A stretch of 7,855 nt of DNA from a bacterium (GTDB lineage Bacteria > Planctomycetota > J058 > JACQDU01): assembly GCA_016200955.1 (NCBI GenBank), contig JACQDU010000146.1, positions 1 to 7,855 on the forward strand. The letters run 5' to 3'. Below the pieces are notes generated by a model, which was not told the DNA's origin, searched no databases, and worked only from the letters and a program-made list of their open reading frames with translations. Positions 1 to 7,855 of this stretch are shown piece by piece; position 1 is the first letter of the stretch, and every line of letters starts with the position of its first letter. Made by a program: the position numbers and the translations under genes.

Positions 1-443
1 AGCTCCCGCGCGCGCCTCGACTCGAAGCGCGAGAGGAGGAAGCCCAGGACAAGCGAGGCGCCGATGATCGTGAACGAGAGCCAGGTCACGGTCGGAGCCG
101 CGTCGGCCGGGTCGGTCGCTCGCTTCCAGGTCTCGTGGAAGACCTCGGCCGCTCCCGCGAAGATGAAAAGGGAGATCGCCATGGAGCTCAGGACCTCGAA
201 CTTCCTGTGGCCGTACTGGTGCTCCGCGTCCGGCGGAGCGGCGGCGAGCGTGACTCCTATGAGCGCGACGACGTTCGCGGCGACGTCGAGGAGCGAGTGG
301 TAGCCGTCGGCGACGAGCCCGAGCGTGCTCGTGGCGTAGCCCCAGCCGAGCTTCGAGCCCGACAGGACGACGTTCAGGAGGAGCGCCACGTAGAGGACGC
401 GCCTCACCGCACGCAAGCGCTCGAGATCGTCGCGACCGGCCAA
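1..443 (-). CDS. Cation diffusion facilitator (CDF) family transporter, N-terminal part
   Basis: Partial gene running off the left edge; 147 residues are visible. CDF proteins are inner-membrane antiporters that export divalent metals such as Zn, Fe, Mn or Co in exchange for protons. Seen here: a short charged N-terminus, then hydrophobic segments at about residues 16-30, 41-68, 84-103 and 120-138. The second carries ADGYHSLLDVAAN (residues 45-57), whose H49-x3-D53 pair matches the family's metal site in TM2. A YGHRKFE motif (77-83) follows, typical of the loop between TM2 and TM3. The third segment begins LSSMAISLFIF. The chosen start is TTG at 443-441, preceded by a purine-rich GGAGAGGGAGAGG; no ATG lies near. 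The rest of the transmembrane domain and the cytoplasmic dimerisation domain lie outside the window. The family call is firm. The metal cannot be read, although HxxxD rather than DxxxD in TM2 usually goes with zinc-type members. Confidence 0.88.
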   Translation of the reverse strand, partial: MAGRDDLERLRAVRRVLYVALLLNVVLSGSKLGWGYATSTLGLVADGYHSLLDVAANVVALIGVTLAAAPPDAEHQYGHRKFEVLSSMAISLFIFAGAAEVFHETWKRATDPADAAPTVTWLSFTIIGASLVLGFLLSRFESRRARE

Positions 444-445
444 GC

Positions 446-455
446 CTCTCCCTCT
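446..455 (-). promoter_or_regulatory. Ribosome binding site supporting the TTG start of the CDF gene
   Basis: On the minus strand the bases just before TTG (443-441) read GGAGAGGGAGAGGC, a strong purine-rich Shine-Dalgarno-like stretch a few bases from the start. It is the main reason for choosing this start. A TAAGAT hexamer (461-466) a little further upstream could be a -10 element, but no convincing -35 is visible. Confidence 0.5.
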
Positions 456-562
456 CCGCGATCTTATCCGCGAAGGTCTCCGGACTCTACCCTGCACCGG
501 AGGGGGGGCTTACGCGCCCACCGCTCGTATTCCGCGTCGCAAAGCGAAGCGCCGCGGGCGAT

Positions 563-580
563 CGAGGCCTTCGGGCCTCG
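563..580. terminator. Stem-loop with perfect 7-bp stem in the gap after the EamA gene
   Basis: CGAGGCC-TTCG-GGCCTCG is a perfect inverted repeat. Read on the plus strand it has a stable UUCG tetraloop. It lies between the stop of the EamA transporter (596) and the start of the CDF gene (443), both on the minus strand. No T-run follows on either strand, so it is more likely a second, back-up terminator or an mRNA-end stabiliser than a complete intrinsic terminator. The rest of the 152-base gap (444-595) holds only the CDF leader. Confidence 0.45.
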
Positions 581-583
581 CTC

Positions 584-606
584 GAAAACGCCCTCCTATC
601 GAGGGC
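584..606 (-). terminator. Intrinsic terminator of the EamA transporter gene, stop codon in the loop
   Basis: Read on the minus strand: GCCCTC-GATAG-GAGGGC, then G and TTTTC. The 6-bp GC-rich stem and short T-run fit an intrinsic terminator. The TAG stop codon of the transporter (598-596) sits in the 5-base loop, so the hairpin overlaps the end of the gene. The T-run is only four bases, which makes it moderate in strength. The stem-loop at 563-580 follows as a second hairpin. Confidence 0.55.
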
Positions 607-1549
607 TCTGCCTGGCGCGGCGGCGAAAAGCCACCGTGACGACCCCGAGCAGGATGAGCGCCGTCGCGCAGACGGTGTCGATCACGGGAGGTCTTTCTTG
701 AAGGACGATCGCCGCGGAGACGCTCGCGACCACGGGCTGCGAGGTCGTGTAGACGGCCACGACGGTCGCGGACGCTCGCTTGAGCGCGAACGTGTTGAGC
801 GCGTAGCAGACGCTCGTCGGGAAGACGAGGATGAAGGCGAGCGCGCCCCACGTCCTCGGCGTGACGCTCGCCCACGGCACGGCGAGCAGGTCGGGGATCC
901 CGAGAGGCACGTTCACGAGAGCTCCGAAGAAGAAGATCCACGCGATCGCCCGCAGCGGGTCGACCCGCGTGAGCACGTCTCCCATGAGCACGAGGTAGAT
1001 CGCGTAGCTCACCATGTTCGCCGCGAGGAGCGCGTCTCCCTCGAGCGTGGGCGAGCCGGCGCGCGCGGAGTCGATCGGGCGCACGAGCGCGATCCACGCC
1101 GCTCCCGCGATCGCGAGGAGCACGCCCGCGGCCGGGCCGGGGCGAGCCGTCTCTCGCCGCAGGGCGATCGCGAGCGCGTACGCGATCGCCGGTGTCGCCG
1201 CGACGAGGACTCCGGCGTGGGTCGCCGAGGACCGCGAGAGCCCCACGAGGTACAGGACCTGGTTCAGCACGACCCCGAAGAACGCGTTCATCGCGAGCCG
1301 GACGAGGTCGCTCCTCCTCTCGACGCGCCCCGCTCCCGCGAGGTTCGCGACGAGAGTGAGCGAGAGGGCGCCGAACGCCGCTCTCAGGGCCGCGAGCGCG
1401 AGCGGCCCGATGTGTCCTTGCCCGAGCGGCGGCGGGAAGACGAGCTTCCCGAACACGGGGAAGAGGCCGAACCCGAGCTGCGCCGCTCCGAGCGCCACGT
1501 GCGCCGAGAGCGGCGAGCGCGGCGCGGCTTCCTGGGCGCTCTCGGTCAC
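596..1549 (-). CDS. EamA / drug-metabolite transporter (DMT) superfamily permease
   Basis: A 317-residue inner-membrane protein with the typical ten-helix, two-repeat EamA layout: repeat 1 at about residues 16-156 and repeat 2 at about 172-308. Diagnostic stretches are SRSSATHAGVLVAATPAIAYALA (105-127) at the end of repeat 1 and its counterpart ALKRASATVVAVYTTSQPV (255-273) in repeat 2, followed by a short basic tail. Family members export or import small metabolites such as amino acids, nucleotide-related compounds or drugs; the substrate is not readable. The start is taken as GTG 1549, just before the first helix. Reading further upstream to an ATG at 1762 would overlap purE and add about 70 residues with no transporter character. 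No Shine-Dalgarno is visible before the GTG, but a TGGTAAGAT extended -10 lies 8 bases upstream, so the mRNA may be leaderless. It is divergent from purE. Confidence 0.88.
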   Translation of the reverse strand: MTESAQEAAPRSPLSAHVALGAAQLGFGLFPVFGKLVFPPPLGQGHIGPLALAALRAAFGALSLTLVANLAGAGRVERRSDLVRLAMNAFFGVVLNQVLYLVGLSRSSATHAGVLVAATPAIAYALAIALRRETARPGPAAGVLLAIAGAAWIALVRPIDSARAGSPTLEGDALLAANMVSYAIYLVLMGDVLTRVDPLRAIAWIFFFGALVNVPLGIPDLLAVPWASVTPRTWGALAFILVFPTSVCYALNTFALKRASATVVAVYTTSQPVVASVSAAIVLQERPPVIDTVCATALILLGVVTVAFRRRARQSPR

Positions 1550-1557
1550 GGGCGCGG

Positions 1558-1566
1558 ATCTTACCA
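1558..1566 (-). promoter_or_regulatory. Candidate extended -10 promoter of the EamA gene (leaderless start)
   Basis: The minus strand reads TGG-TAAGAT and then 8 bases to the GTG start at 1549. TG-n-TAnnAT matches the extended -10 pattern, and the distance would put transcription initiation on or next to the start codon. This explains the lack of a ribosome binding site. No -35 is apparent. TAAGATC also occurs upstream of the CDF gene. This is an inference from a short motif. Confidence 0.35.
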
Positions 1567-1651
1567 GCGAAGGCGATGCATGGAGAAAACCTGCTTGCGC
1601 GCCGCGTCCCGGGTCGGGCACAGTGCCTTCCTCGGAGCAAGCGGCGCAATC

Positions 1652-1670
1652 CGCGGCAAGCGGAGCCGCG
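1652..1670 (+). other. Small inverted repeat in the purE leader
   Basis: CGCGGC-AAGCGGA-GCCGCG forms a 6-bp stem with a 7-base loop, just before the purE ribosome binding site. It could shape the leader or be an operator. The stem is short for so GC-rich a sequence and nothing marks it as a known riboswitch or PurR site. Otherwise the 139-base divergent gap (1550-1688) shows only the start signals of its two flanking genes. Confidence 0.25.
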
Positions 1671-1672
1671 TA

Positions 1673-1680
1673 GAGAGGAA
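1673..1680 (+). promoter_or_regulatory. Ribosome binding site of purE
   Basis: GAGAGGAA ends 8 bases before the ATG at 1689, in an all-purine stretch that continues as GAAAGGA. It supports the ATG at 1689 as the true start. Confidence 0.6.
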
Positions 1681-1688
1681 GAAAGGAC

Positions 1689-2200
1689 ATGCTCTCGCCC
1701 CAGGTCGCCATCGTCATGGGCTCGGACTCTGACCTCGCTTTCCTCGAGGCGGCCGTCGGCACTCTCAGGAGCTTCGGGATCTCTCACGAGGTGCGGGTGA
1801 TCTCGGCTCACAGGAGCCCCGCGCGGCTGGCCGAATGGGTCGAGGGCTGCGCGGGTCGCGGCGTGCGCGTCATCATCGCGGGAGCCGGGTGGGCGGCTCA
1901 CCTCGCGGGGGTCTGCGCGGCGAGCACGATCCTCCCCGTGATCGGCGTGCCGATCCCGAGCTCGCCGCTCCAGGGGCTCGACGCTCTCCTCGCGACCGTG
2001 CAGATGCCCGGAGGAGTCCCGGTCGCGAGCATGGCGCTCGGAGAAGCCGGCGCGAAGAACGCGGCCGTCTTCGCCGCCGAGATCCTCGCGCTGTCCGACG
2101 AGAAGCTCCGGGAGAAGCTCCAGGCCTACAAGCGAGAGCTCGCCTCGAAGGTCGAGGCGAAGGACGACGAGGTGCGGAAGCGGTTCGAGGCCAAGCCCGC

Positions 2201-2204
<4 letters not shown>
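1689..2204 (+). CDS. purE: N5-carboxyaminoimidazole ribonucleotide mutase, PurE class I
   Basis: A 171-residue cytosolic enzyme of de novo purine synthesis. Class I PurE moves the carboxyl group of N5-CAIR to C4 of the imidazole to give CAIR, working after PurK. The protein shows every family signature in order: GSDSD (11-15), the catalytic SAHRSP (39-44, with H41), AGAGWAAHLAG (64-74), LPVIGVP (82-88) and QMPGGVPV (105-112). SAHR rather than SAHK points to class I and not to the direct AIR carboxylase of class II. Length is normal for the family (about 160-175). The final 35 residues form a charged helix. AGAGWAAHLAG differs slightly from the commoner AGAGGAAHLPG. No purK lies in the window. 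It is the first gene of the cluster, and its TGA overlaps the ATG of the next gene by two bases (ATGA). Confidence 0.96.
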
Positions 2205-5074
<2,870 letters not shown>

Positions 5075-6550
5075 TTGCTCCTCGAGTGCGTCCCGAACTT
5101 CAGCGAGGGCCGCGACGCGCGCACGATCGAGGCGATCGCGGGAGCCGCGCTCTCGGTGCGGGGCGTGGCTCTCCTCGACGCTCACAGGGATCCCGACCAC
5201 AACCGCTCCGTCCTCACGCTCGCGGGAGCTCCGGACGCGCTCGCCGAGGCCGTCTTCCGCTCGGTGCGAGAGGCCGTCTCGCGGATCGACCTCCGCTCGC
5301 AGCAAGGGGAGCACCCGCGGGTCGGCGCGGCCGACGTGATCCCGTTCGTGCCGCTCGAGGGCGCGAGCATGGAGCTCGCCGTGACCCTCGCGAGGCGGAC
5401 GGGAGAGAGGATCGCGCGCGAGCTCTCGGTGCCCGTCTTCTTCTACGAGGAAGCCGCGCAGCGCGAGGACCGGCGCGCTCTCCCCGACATCCGCAACCAG
5501 GGCTTCCTGGAGCTCTCGCGGAACGTGAAGGAGAAGCCCGCTCTCTGGAAGCCGGACCTGGGCCCCGCGGAGCTCCACCCGAGCGCCGGCGCGTCGTGCG
5601 TCGGAGCGCGCTTCTTCCTCGTCGCGTGGAACGTGGACCTCGAGAGCGAGGACCTCGCGCTCGCGAAGGAGATCGCCAGGGGAGTCCGCGAGAGCTCGGG
5701 CGGCTTTCCCGGAGTCCGCGCGAAGGCGTTCCGACTCGCGAGCCAGCGGCGCGTCCAGGTCTCTCTCAACCTCGTCGACTACAGGAAGACGAGCGTCGCG
5801 CGCGCCTTCCTCGAGGTCGAGAGGCTCGCGCAGGCTCGCGGCGCGAGGATCGCTCGCTCGGAGCTCGTGGGTCTGATCCCGGAGGAAGCGCTCGAGGCCT
5901 CGGGAGCCGAGCTTCTCCGGCTCGAGGGCTTCCGGGGAGCGGAGCGCGTGCTCGAGCGCCGCTTGCGCGAGAAGCTCCCGCCTTCCCCCGCGGGCGAGCT
6001 CTCGCGCTACCTCGCGGCGATCGCCTCGCGCGAGCACGCTCCCGGCGGCGGGAGCGCGGGAGCTCTCGCCGCCGCGCTCGGGCGAGCGTGCCTCGAGAAG
6101 GCCCGTCTTCTCTCATCGGGAAAAGGGCAGCTCGACGACGCCGCGCTCGCGAAGATCGCGGACGGCCTCGGCTCCCCCGAGCGCTTCCTCGCCCTCGCCC
6201 AGGACGACGAGCGCGCCTTCGCCGACCTCGCCGCGACCTGGGCGCTCCCGAAAGGCGATCCCAGGAAGAAGGAGGCGGCCGAGGCGGCGATCGCGACCGA
6301 CCTCCGCGCCGCGAGCGCCGCGTGCGAGCTCGCCCTGGCCGCGGCGCGCGTCGCCGAGTCGGGGAACCCGAACCTCGTGAACGATGCCGCTCTCGCCTGC
6401 GAGCTCGCGCTCGCCTGCGTGCGCGTCGCTCGCTGGAACGCTCTCGCGACGCGCTCGAAGGACGCGAAGCTTCGGGCCGATCTCGATGCACTGCTCGCTC
6501 TCGTGGAAGGTGCGAGCGAGCGCTCGCGCAAGGCGGCTGAGGCTCGCTGA
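5075..6550 (+). CDS. ftcD: Bifunctional glutamate formimidoyltransferase / formimidoyltetrahydrofolate cyclodeaminase
   Basis: 491 residues, cytosolic. The transferase half passes the formimino group of N-formimino-L-glutamate, from histidine degradation, to tetrahydrofolate. The cyclodeaminase half then releases ammonia and gives 5,10-methenyl-THF. The transferase half, about residues 1-300, has LLECVPNFSEGRD (2-14), HPRVGAADVIPF (80-91) with H80 matching the catalytic histidine of the mammalian enzyme, NVDLESEDLALAKEIA (186-201) and SLNLVDYRKTSVARAFLEV (230-248). The cyclodeaminase half, about 305-491, has PGGGSAGALAAALG (323-336), DDERAFADL (377-385) and GNPNLVNDAALA (430-441). Both halves look intact; mammalian FTCD is about 541 residues, so this is compact. 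The start is TTG 5075, directly after the TGA of the previous gene, because it places LLECVPNFSEGR exactly at the family N-terminus. GAGAAG (5062-5067) may serve as ribosome binding site. No other hut gene is present. It links histidine breakdown to the one-carbon pool used by purine synthesis. Confidence 0.94.
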   Translation: MLLECVPNFSEGRDARTIEAIAGAALSVRGVALLDAHRDPDHNRSVLTLAGAPDALAEAVFRSVREAVSRIDLRSQQGEHPRVGAADVIPFVPLEGASMELAVTLARRTGERIARELSVPVFFYEEAAQREDRRALPDIRNQGFLELSRNVKEKPALWKPDLGPAELHPSAGASCVGARFFLVAWNVDLESEDLALAKEIARGVRESSGGFPGVRAKAFRLASQRRVQVSLNLVDYRKTSVARAFLEVERLAQARGARIARSELVGLIPEEALEASGAELLRLEGFRGAERVLERRLREKLPPSPAGELSRYLAAIASREHAPGGGSAGALAAALGRACLEKARLLSSGKGQLDDAALAKIADGLGSPERFLALAQDDERAFADLAATWALPKGDPRKKEAAEAAIATDLRAASAACELALAAARVAESGNPNLVNDAALACELALACVRVARWNALATRSKDAKLRADLDALLALVEGASERSRKAAEAR

Positions 6551-6590
6551 CCGCGCCGACCGCTTGATGTGAAGGGTCGAAACGACGCCA

Positions 6591-6647
6591 AACGCGAAGA
6601 CGCGAAGGCACGAAGCGGGCTTCTTCGCGTCTTCGCGTTCATTTTTT
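6591..6647 (+). terminator. Strong intrinsic terminator of the purE-ftcD cluster
   Basis: Left arm AACGCGAAGACGCGAAG (6591-6607) and right arm CTTCGCGTCTTCGCGTT (6623-6639) are perfectly complementary over 17 bp. The 15-base loop can itself fold (GAAGC-GG-GCTTC). A six-T run (6642-6647) follows. It lies about 40 bases after the ftcD stop. The left side is three tandem 8-mers, ACGCGAAG, ACGCGAAG and GCACGAAG, so the hairpin looks like a member of the dispersed ACGAAG-type intergenic hairpins I recall from several environmental phyla. That link is from memory, not a search. Confidence 0.85.
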
Positions 6648-6736
6648 CCTCTCGACCGAAACCAATCACGTCAATCGGCCCCGCGCTGAGACGGGGTCTC
6701 ATCGACCTTCCTCGGGAATGCCTCGTGAGCGAAGGA

Positions 6737-6766
6737 TCCGGGCGACCCGTGGGCAGGCCGCCCGGA
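6737..6766 (-). terminator. Hairpin downstream of the 171-residue protein gene
   Basis: TCCGGGCG (6737-6744) and CGCCCGGA (6759-6766) pair over 8 bp, with a small nested CCC/GGG stem in the loop. It begins about 20 bases after the TAG of the minus-strand gene ending at 6786, the right place for a terminator. No T-run follows on the minus strand, so termination may be weak or factor-assisted. The rest of the 235-base gap (6551-6785) shows nothing else I can name. Confidence 0.4.
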
Positions 6767-6785
6767 CCCTCGCGCGCGCCTCGAG

Positions 6786-7301
6786 CTAGGCGACGTGAGT
6801 CGGACCGCGAGTCTCCGGCGCGGGGGGAGGAGGCGTCGCGTCCGGCGCGGAGGACGCGCTCTCATCGAGCGCCTTCTTCTGGAGGCGGCCCATCGTGTGG
6901 TGGCGCTTGCGCGACTCGAGCGCCTTCTTGGCGCGCTTGTCGGCCTCCTCGGCCGTGAGGGAGCGATGCTTCTTGTCGACCTTGAAGCCGAACTTCACGA
7001 TCTCGGGGTTGTCGTTCCCCAGGAACGCCTTGAGACCGATGTTGAGCCCGATCACGAACCTCCGGATCTCGACCCGTTTCGAGTCGAGCTCGACGGAGGC
7101 CTTCTTGAGCTGCGTCTTCATGGCCCGCTTCGCCTTGAAGGGCGTCCTGAGCTCGTCCGCCTTCGCGATCAGCTCCGGCTTGGTGAAGACCTTCCCGTCC
7201 ACCGCGACGTGCGCATCGGCGGCGATGTGCGTCTTCGCGGCCGCGTGGAAAGTATCCAGAGTGAGCTCGTCTCCACGGATGATCTCGGGCTCGCTGGACA
7301 T
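6786..7301 (-). CDS. Hypothetical basic protein, 171 residues
   Basis: I do not recognise a family. The protein starts MSSEPEIIRGDELTLDTFH and has no signal peptide or membrane segment. Residues of about 50-85 are rich in Lys/Arg and probably helical (KAKRAMKTQLKKASVELDSK). A more hydrophobic stretch, RFVIGLNIGLKAFLG, follows at about 81-95, then FGFKVDKKHRSLTAEEADKRAKKA (104-127), and a low-complexity Ala/Pro tail (about 150-171). The strong net positive charge suggests binding to nucleic acid or another acidic partner, but no known DNA-binding fold is visible. The start is ATG 7301, with a near-perfect AAGGAG (7310-7315) 8 bases upstream. Codon use (third position G/C) supports coding. It is convergent with the ftcD cluster and stands on the same strand as the repeat protein to its right, 208 bases away, so it probably has its own promoter. 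Confidence 0.8.
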   Translation of the reverse strand: MSSEPEIIRGDELTLDTFHAAAKTHIAADAHVAVDGKVFTKPELIAKADELRTPFKAKRAMKTQLKKASVELDSKRVEIRRFVIGLNIGLKAFLGNDNPEIVKFGFKVDKKHRSLTAEEADKRAKKALESRKRHHTMGRLQKKALDESASSAPDATPPPPAPETRGPTHVA

Positions 7302-7309
7302 GGCTGATT

Positions 7310-7315
7310 CTCCTT
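7310..7315 (-). promoter_or_regulatory. Ribosome binding site of the 171-residue protein gene
   Basis: AAGGAG on the minus strand, 8 bases before ATG 7301, within AGAAGGAGAA. It is the clearest Shine-Dalgarno in the window and fixes the start; it also suggests good expression of this unknown gene. Confidence 0.75.
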
Positions 7316-7402
7316 CTCTCGTTCTCTCGGGTTGGTTTCGAACGTTGCCCTACCCAAGGGAGGAGTCGCTGGGCCTCCTTTGCACGCGGGATGCCCGTCG
7401 CG

Positions 7403-7416
7403 TCGTGCGAGCACGA
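7403..7416. promoter_or_regulatory. Dyad TCGTGC-GA-GCACGA, possible operator
   Basis: A 14-base inverted repeat about 100 bases upstream of the 171-residue protein gene, in the 208-base gap 7302-7509. Its size and place suit a regulator site, but in so GC-rich a sequence a 6-bp dyad can be chance. No promoter hexamers can be assigned nearby. Confidence 0.22.
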
Positions 7417-7459
7417 TCGCGGAGGGCGAGGACTTACGCCCGGCGCGACCGCGGGCGGA

Positions 7460-7503
7460 CGGCGACGTCGCGGCGACGTCGCGGCGACGTCGCGACGTCG
7501 CCG
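7460..7503. repeat. Three tandem CGGCGACGTCG 11-mers followed by one inverted copy
   Basis: Exact copies of CGGCGACGTCG stand at 7460-7470, 7471-7481 and 7482-7492. Then CGACGTCGCCG (7493-7503) is the exact reverse complement. Each unit holds the palindrome CGACGTCG, and the last direct copy plus the inverted one form a 22-bp gapless palindrome. The array starts 6 bases after the stop of the minus-strand repeat/HTH gene and lies upstream of the 171-residue protein gene. It may be a multi-site operator, a transcript-end hairpin, or a simple-sequence expansion; the sequence alone does not decide. Confidence 0.75.
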
Positions 7504-7509
7504 GCGGCT

Positions 7510-7855
7510 TCAGGCCTTCTCCGCGAGCGCCCGCTGGATGCTCCGGCTGGAGCCGCCGAGCTCGAGCGCGGCGGCCCGCATGTCGCCGCGGTGTTTGTCC
7601 ACGACAGGCTTGACGATCTCGTACGTGAGCCGCCCCTTCCGGGTCGGCGAGAGCGAGACGCGCGCGGTCATCTGAAGGTAGCGGGCGAAGGACACGTCTC
7701 GGTGGACGACGGGGACGATCAGATCGATGACGGATGCGTCGAGGTCAATGAAGGTGACGATGAGATCGACGACGGACTCGTCGAGGTCGATGAAGCTGAC
7801 GATGAGATCGACGACGGACTCGTCGAGGTCGATGAAGCTGACGATGAGATCGACG
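7510..7855 (-). CDS. Heptad-repeat protein with C-terminal Fis-like helix-turn-helix, C-terminal part
   Basis: The C-terminal 114 residues are visible; the gene enters from beyond the right edge. A smaller GTG start at 7695 is possible, but the frame stays open to the edge through every repeat. Visible residues 1-42 are three copies of VDLIVSFIDLDESV (the third with T6, A12). Residues 43-56 are a degenerate fourth that begins IDLIVPVVHRD. Each 14-mer is two heptads, [VI]-D-L-x-x-S-[FV]: position 7 and the next position 3 give the 3-4 hydrophobic spacing of a coiled coil, while D2 and S6 form a polar stripe. The tail is basic (LSPTRKGRL) and ends RGDMRAAALELGGSSRSIQRALAEKA, which looks like the AAA-LG-S--TI--L helix-turn-helix of Fis/NtrC-type proteins. 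Codons end almost always in C or G, also in the repeats, favouring this strand and frame. Likely an oligomerising DNA-binding protein; this role is inferred, with moderate certainty. Confidence 0.65.
   Translation of the reverse strand, partial: VDLIVSFIDLDESVVDLIVSFIDLDESVVDLIVTFIDLDASVIDLIVPVVHRDVSFARYLQMTARVSLSPTRKGRLTYEIVKPVVDKHRGDMRAAALELGGSSRSIQRALAEKA
7729..7855. repeat. 42-bp in-frame tandem repeat, at least three copies, cut by the window edge
   Basis: Units at 7813-7854 and 7771-7812 are identical over 42 bp. The unit at 7729-7770 differs at four positions, and 7687-7728 is a decayed fourth copy whose far half still matches. Base 7855 fits the start of another unit. The length is a multiple of three, so copy-number change keeps the frame. 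On the minus strand each unit encodes 14 residues. Sequence identity is highest towards the edge, as in an array expanding from that side. There are no spacers, so it is not CRISPR. Confidence 0.92.

Noticed and set aside
1567..1688. Purine riboswitch or PurR box before purE
   Set aside because: Only a short 6-bp hairpin is present; no conserved aptamer core or recognisable operator can be read.
1550..1762. An N-terminal extension of the EamA protein to ATG 1762
   Set aside because: The extra 71 residues overlap the purE start on the other strand, are not hydrophobic, and are not part of the EamA fold; GTG 1549 lies just before the first helix.
7703..7855. A plus-strand acidic repeat protein (DDEIDDGLVEVDEA units) starting at a GTG near 7703
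   Set aside because: The frame is open, but its codons are poorer in third-position G/C than the minus frame, and the minus frame continues into a plausible helix-turn-helix. Not fully excluded, as only three units are visible.
7687..7855. CRISPR array
   Set aside because: The 42-bp units are contiguous with no spacers and are in a coding frame.

Overview
The window is very GC-rich, with codon third positions almost all G or C, so spurious open frames run on both strands. It carries seven real genes, two cut by the window edges. The organism looks like a free-living bacterium from a GC-rich, signalling-rich lineage. A Hanks-type kinase-like protein with a GKGGMGVVYEA loop, a DUF5939-type cyclase relative and a fused formiminotransferase-cyclodeaminase would suit Planctomycetota, Myxococcota or a neighbouring phylum. 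This placement is inferred from gene content only.

Layout. Positions 1-443 (minus) hold the N-terminal part of a cation diffusion facilitator (CDF) transporter. Positions 596-1549 (minus) encode a ten-helix EamA/DMT-family exporter that ends in a hairpin terminator. A short divergent intergenic region (1550-1688) separates these from a tightly packed plus-strand cluster. That cluster is purE (1689-2204), a 957-residue multidomain signalling-like protein (2201-5074) and a formiminotransferase-cyclodeaminase (5075-6550). The three reading frames touch or overlap (ATGA, then TGA directly followed by TTG), so they are probably co-transcribed and translationally coupled. A strong intrinsic terminator built from 8-bp tandem units ends the cluster at 6591-6647. 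Beyond it, two minus-strand genes follow: an unrecognised basic 171-residue protein (6786-7301), and the C-terminal end of a protein (7510-7855) made of 14-residue repeats followed by a Fis-like helix-turn-helix. The 208 bases between these last two genes hold a cluster of palindromic 11-mers.

Function. PurE acts in de novo purine synthesis. The FTCD-like enzyme moves the formimino group of histidine breakdown onto tetrahydrofolate, feeding the one-carbon pool that purine synthesis uses. Between them lies the most unusual gene: kinase-like domain, SRPBCC/START-like domain, DUF5939-like domain with two CxxC pairs, and cyclase-like C-terminus. In both enzyme-like domains the catalytic core is missing in frame. 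The kinase lacks HRD-K-N and DFG, and the cyclase lacks its metal-binding aspartates and Asn/Arg pair. If the assembly is right, this is a doubly catalytically dead, presumably ligand-binding or scaffolding, signalling protein coupled to purine/one-carbon enzymes. The second notable item is the coding 42-bp tandem repeat at the right edge.
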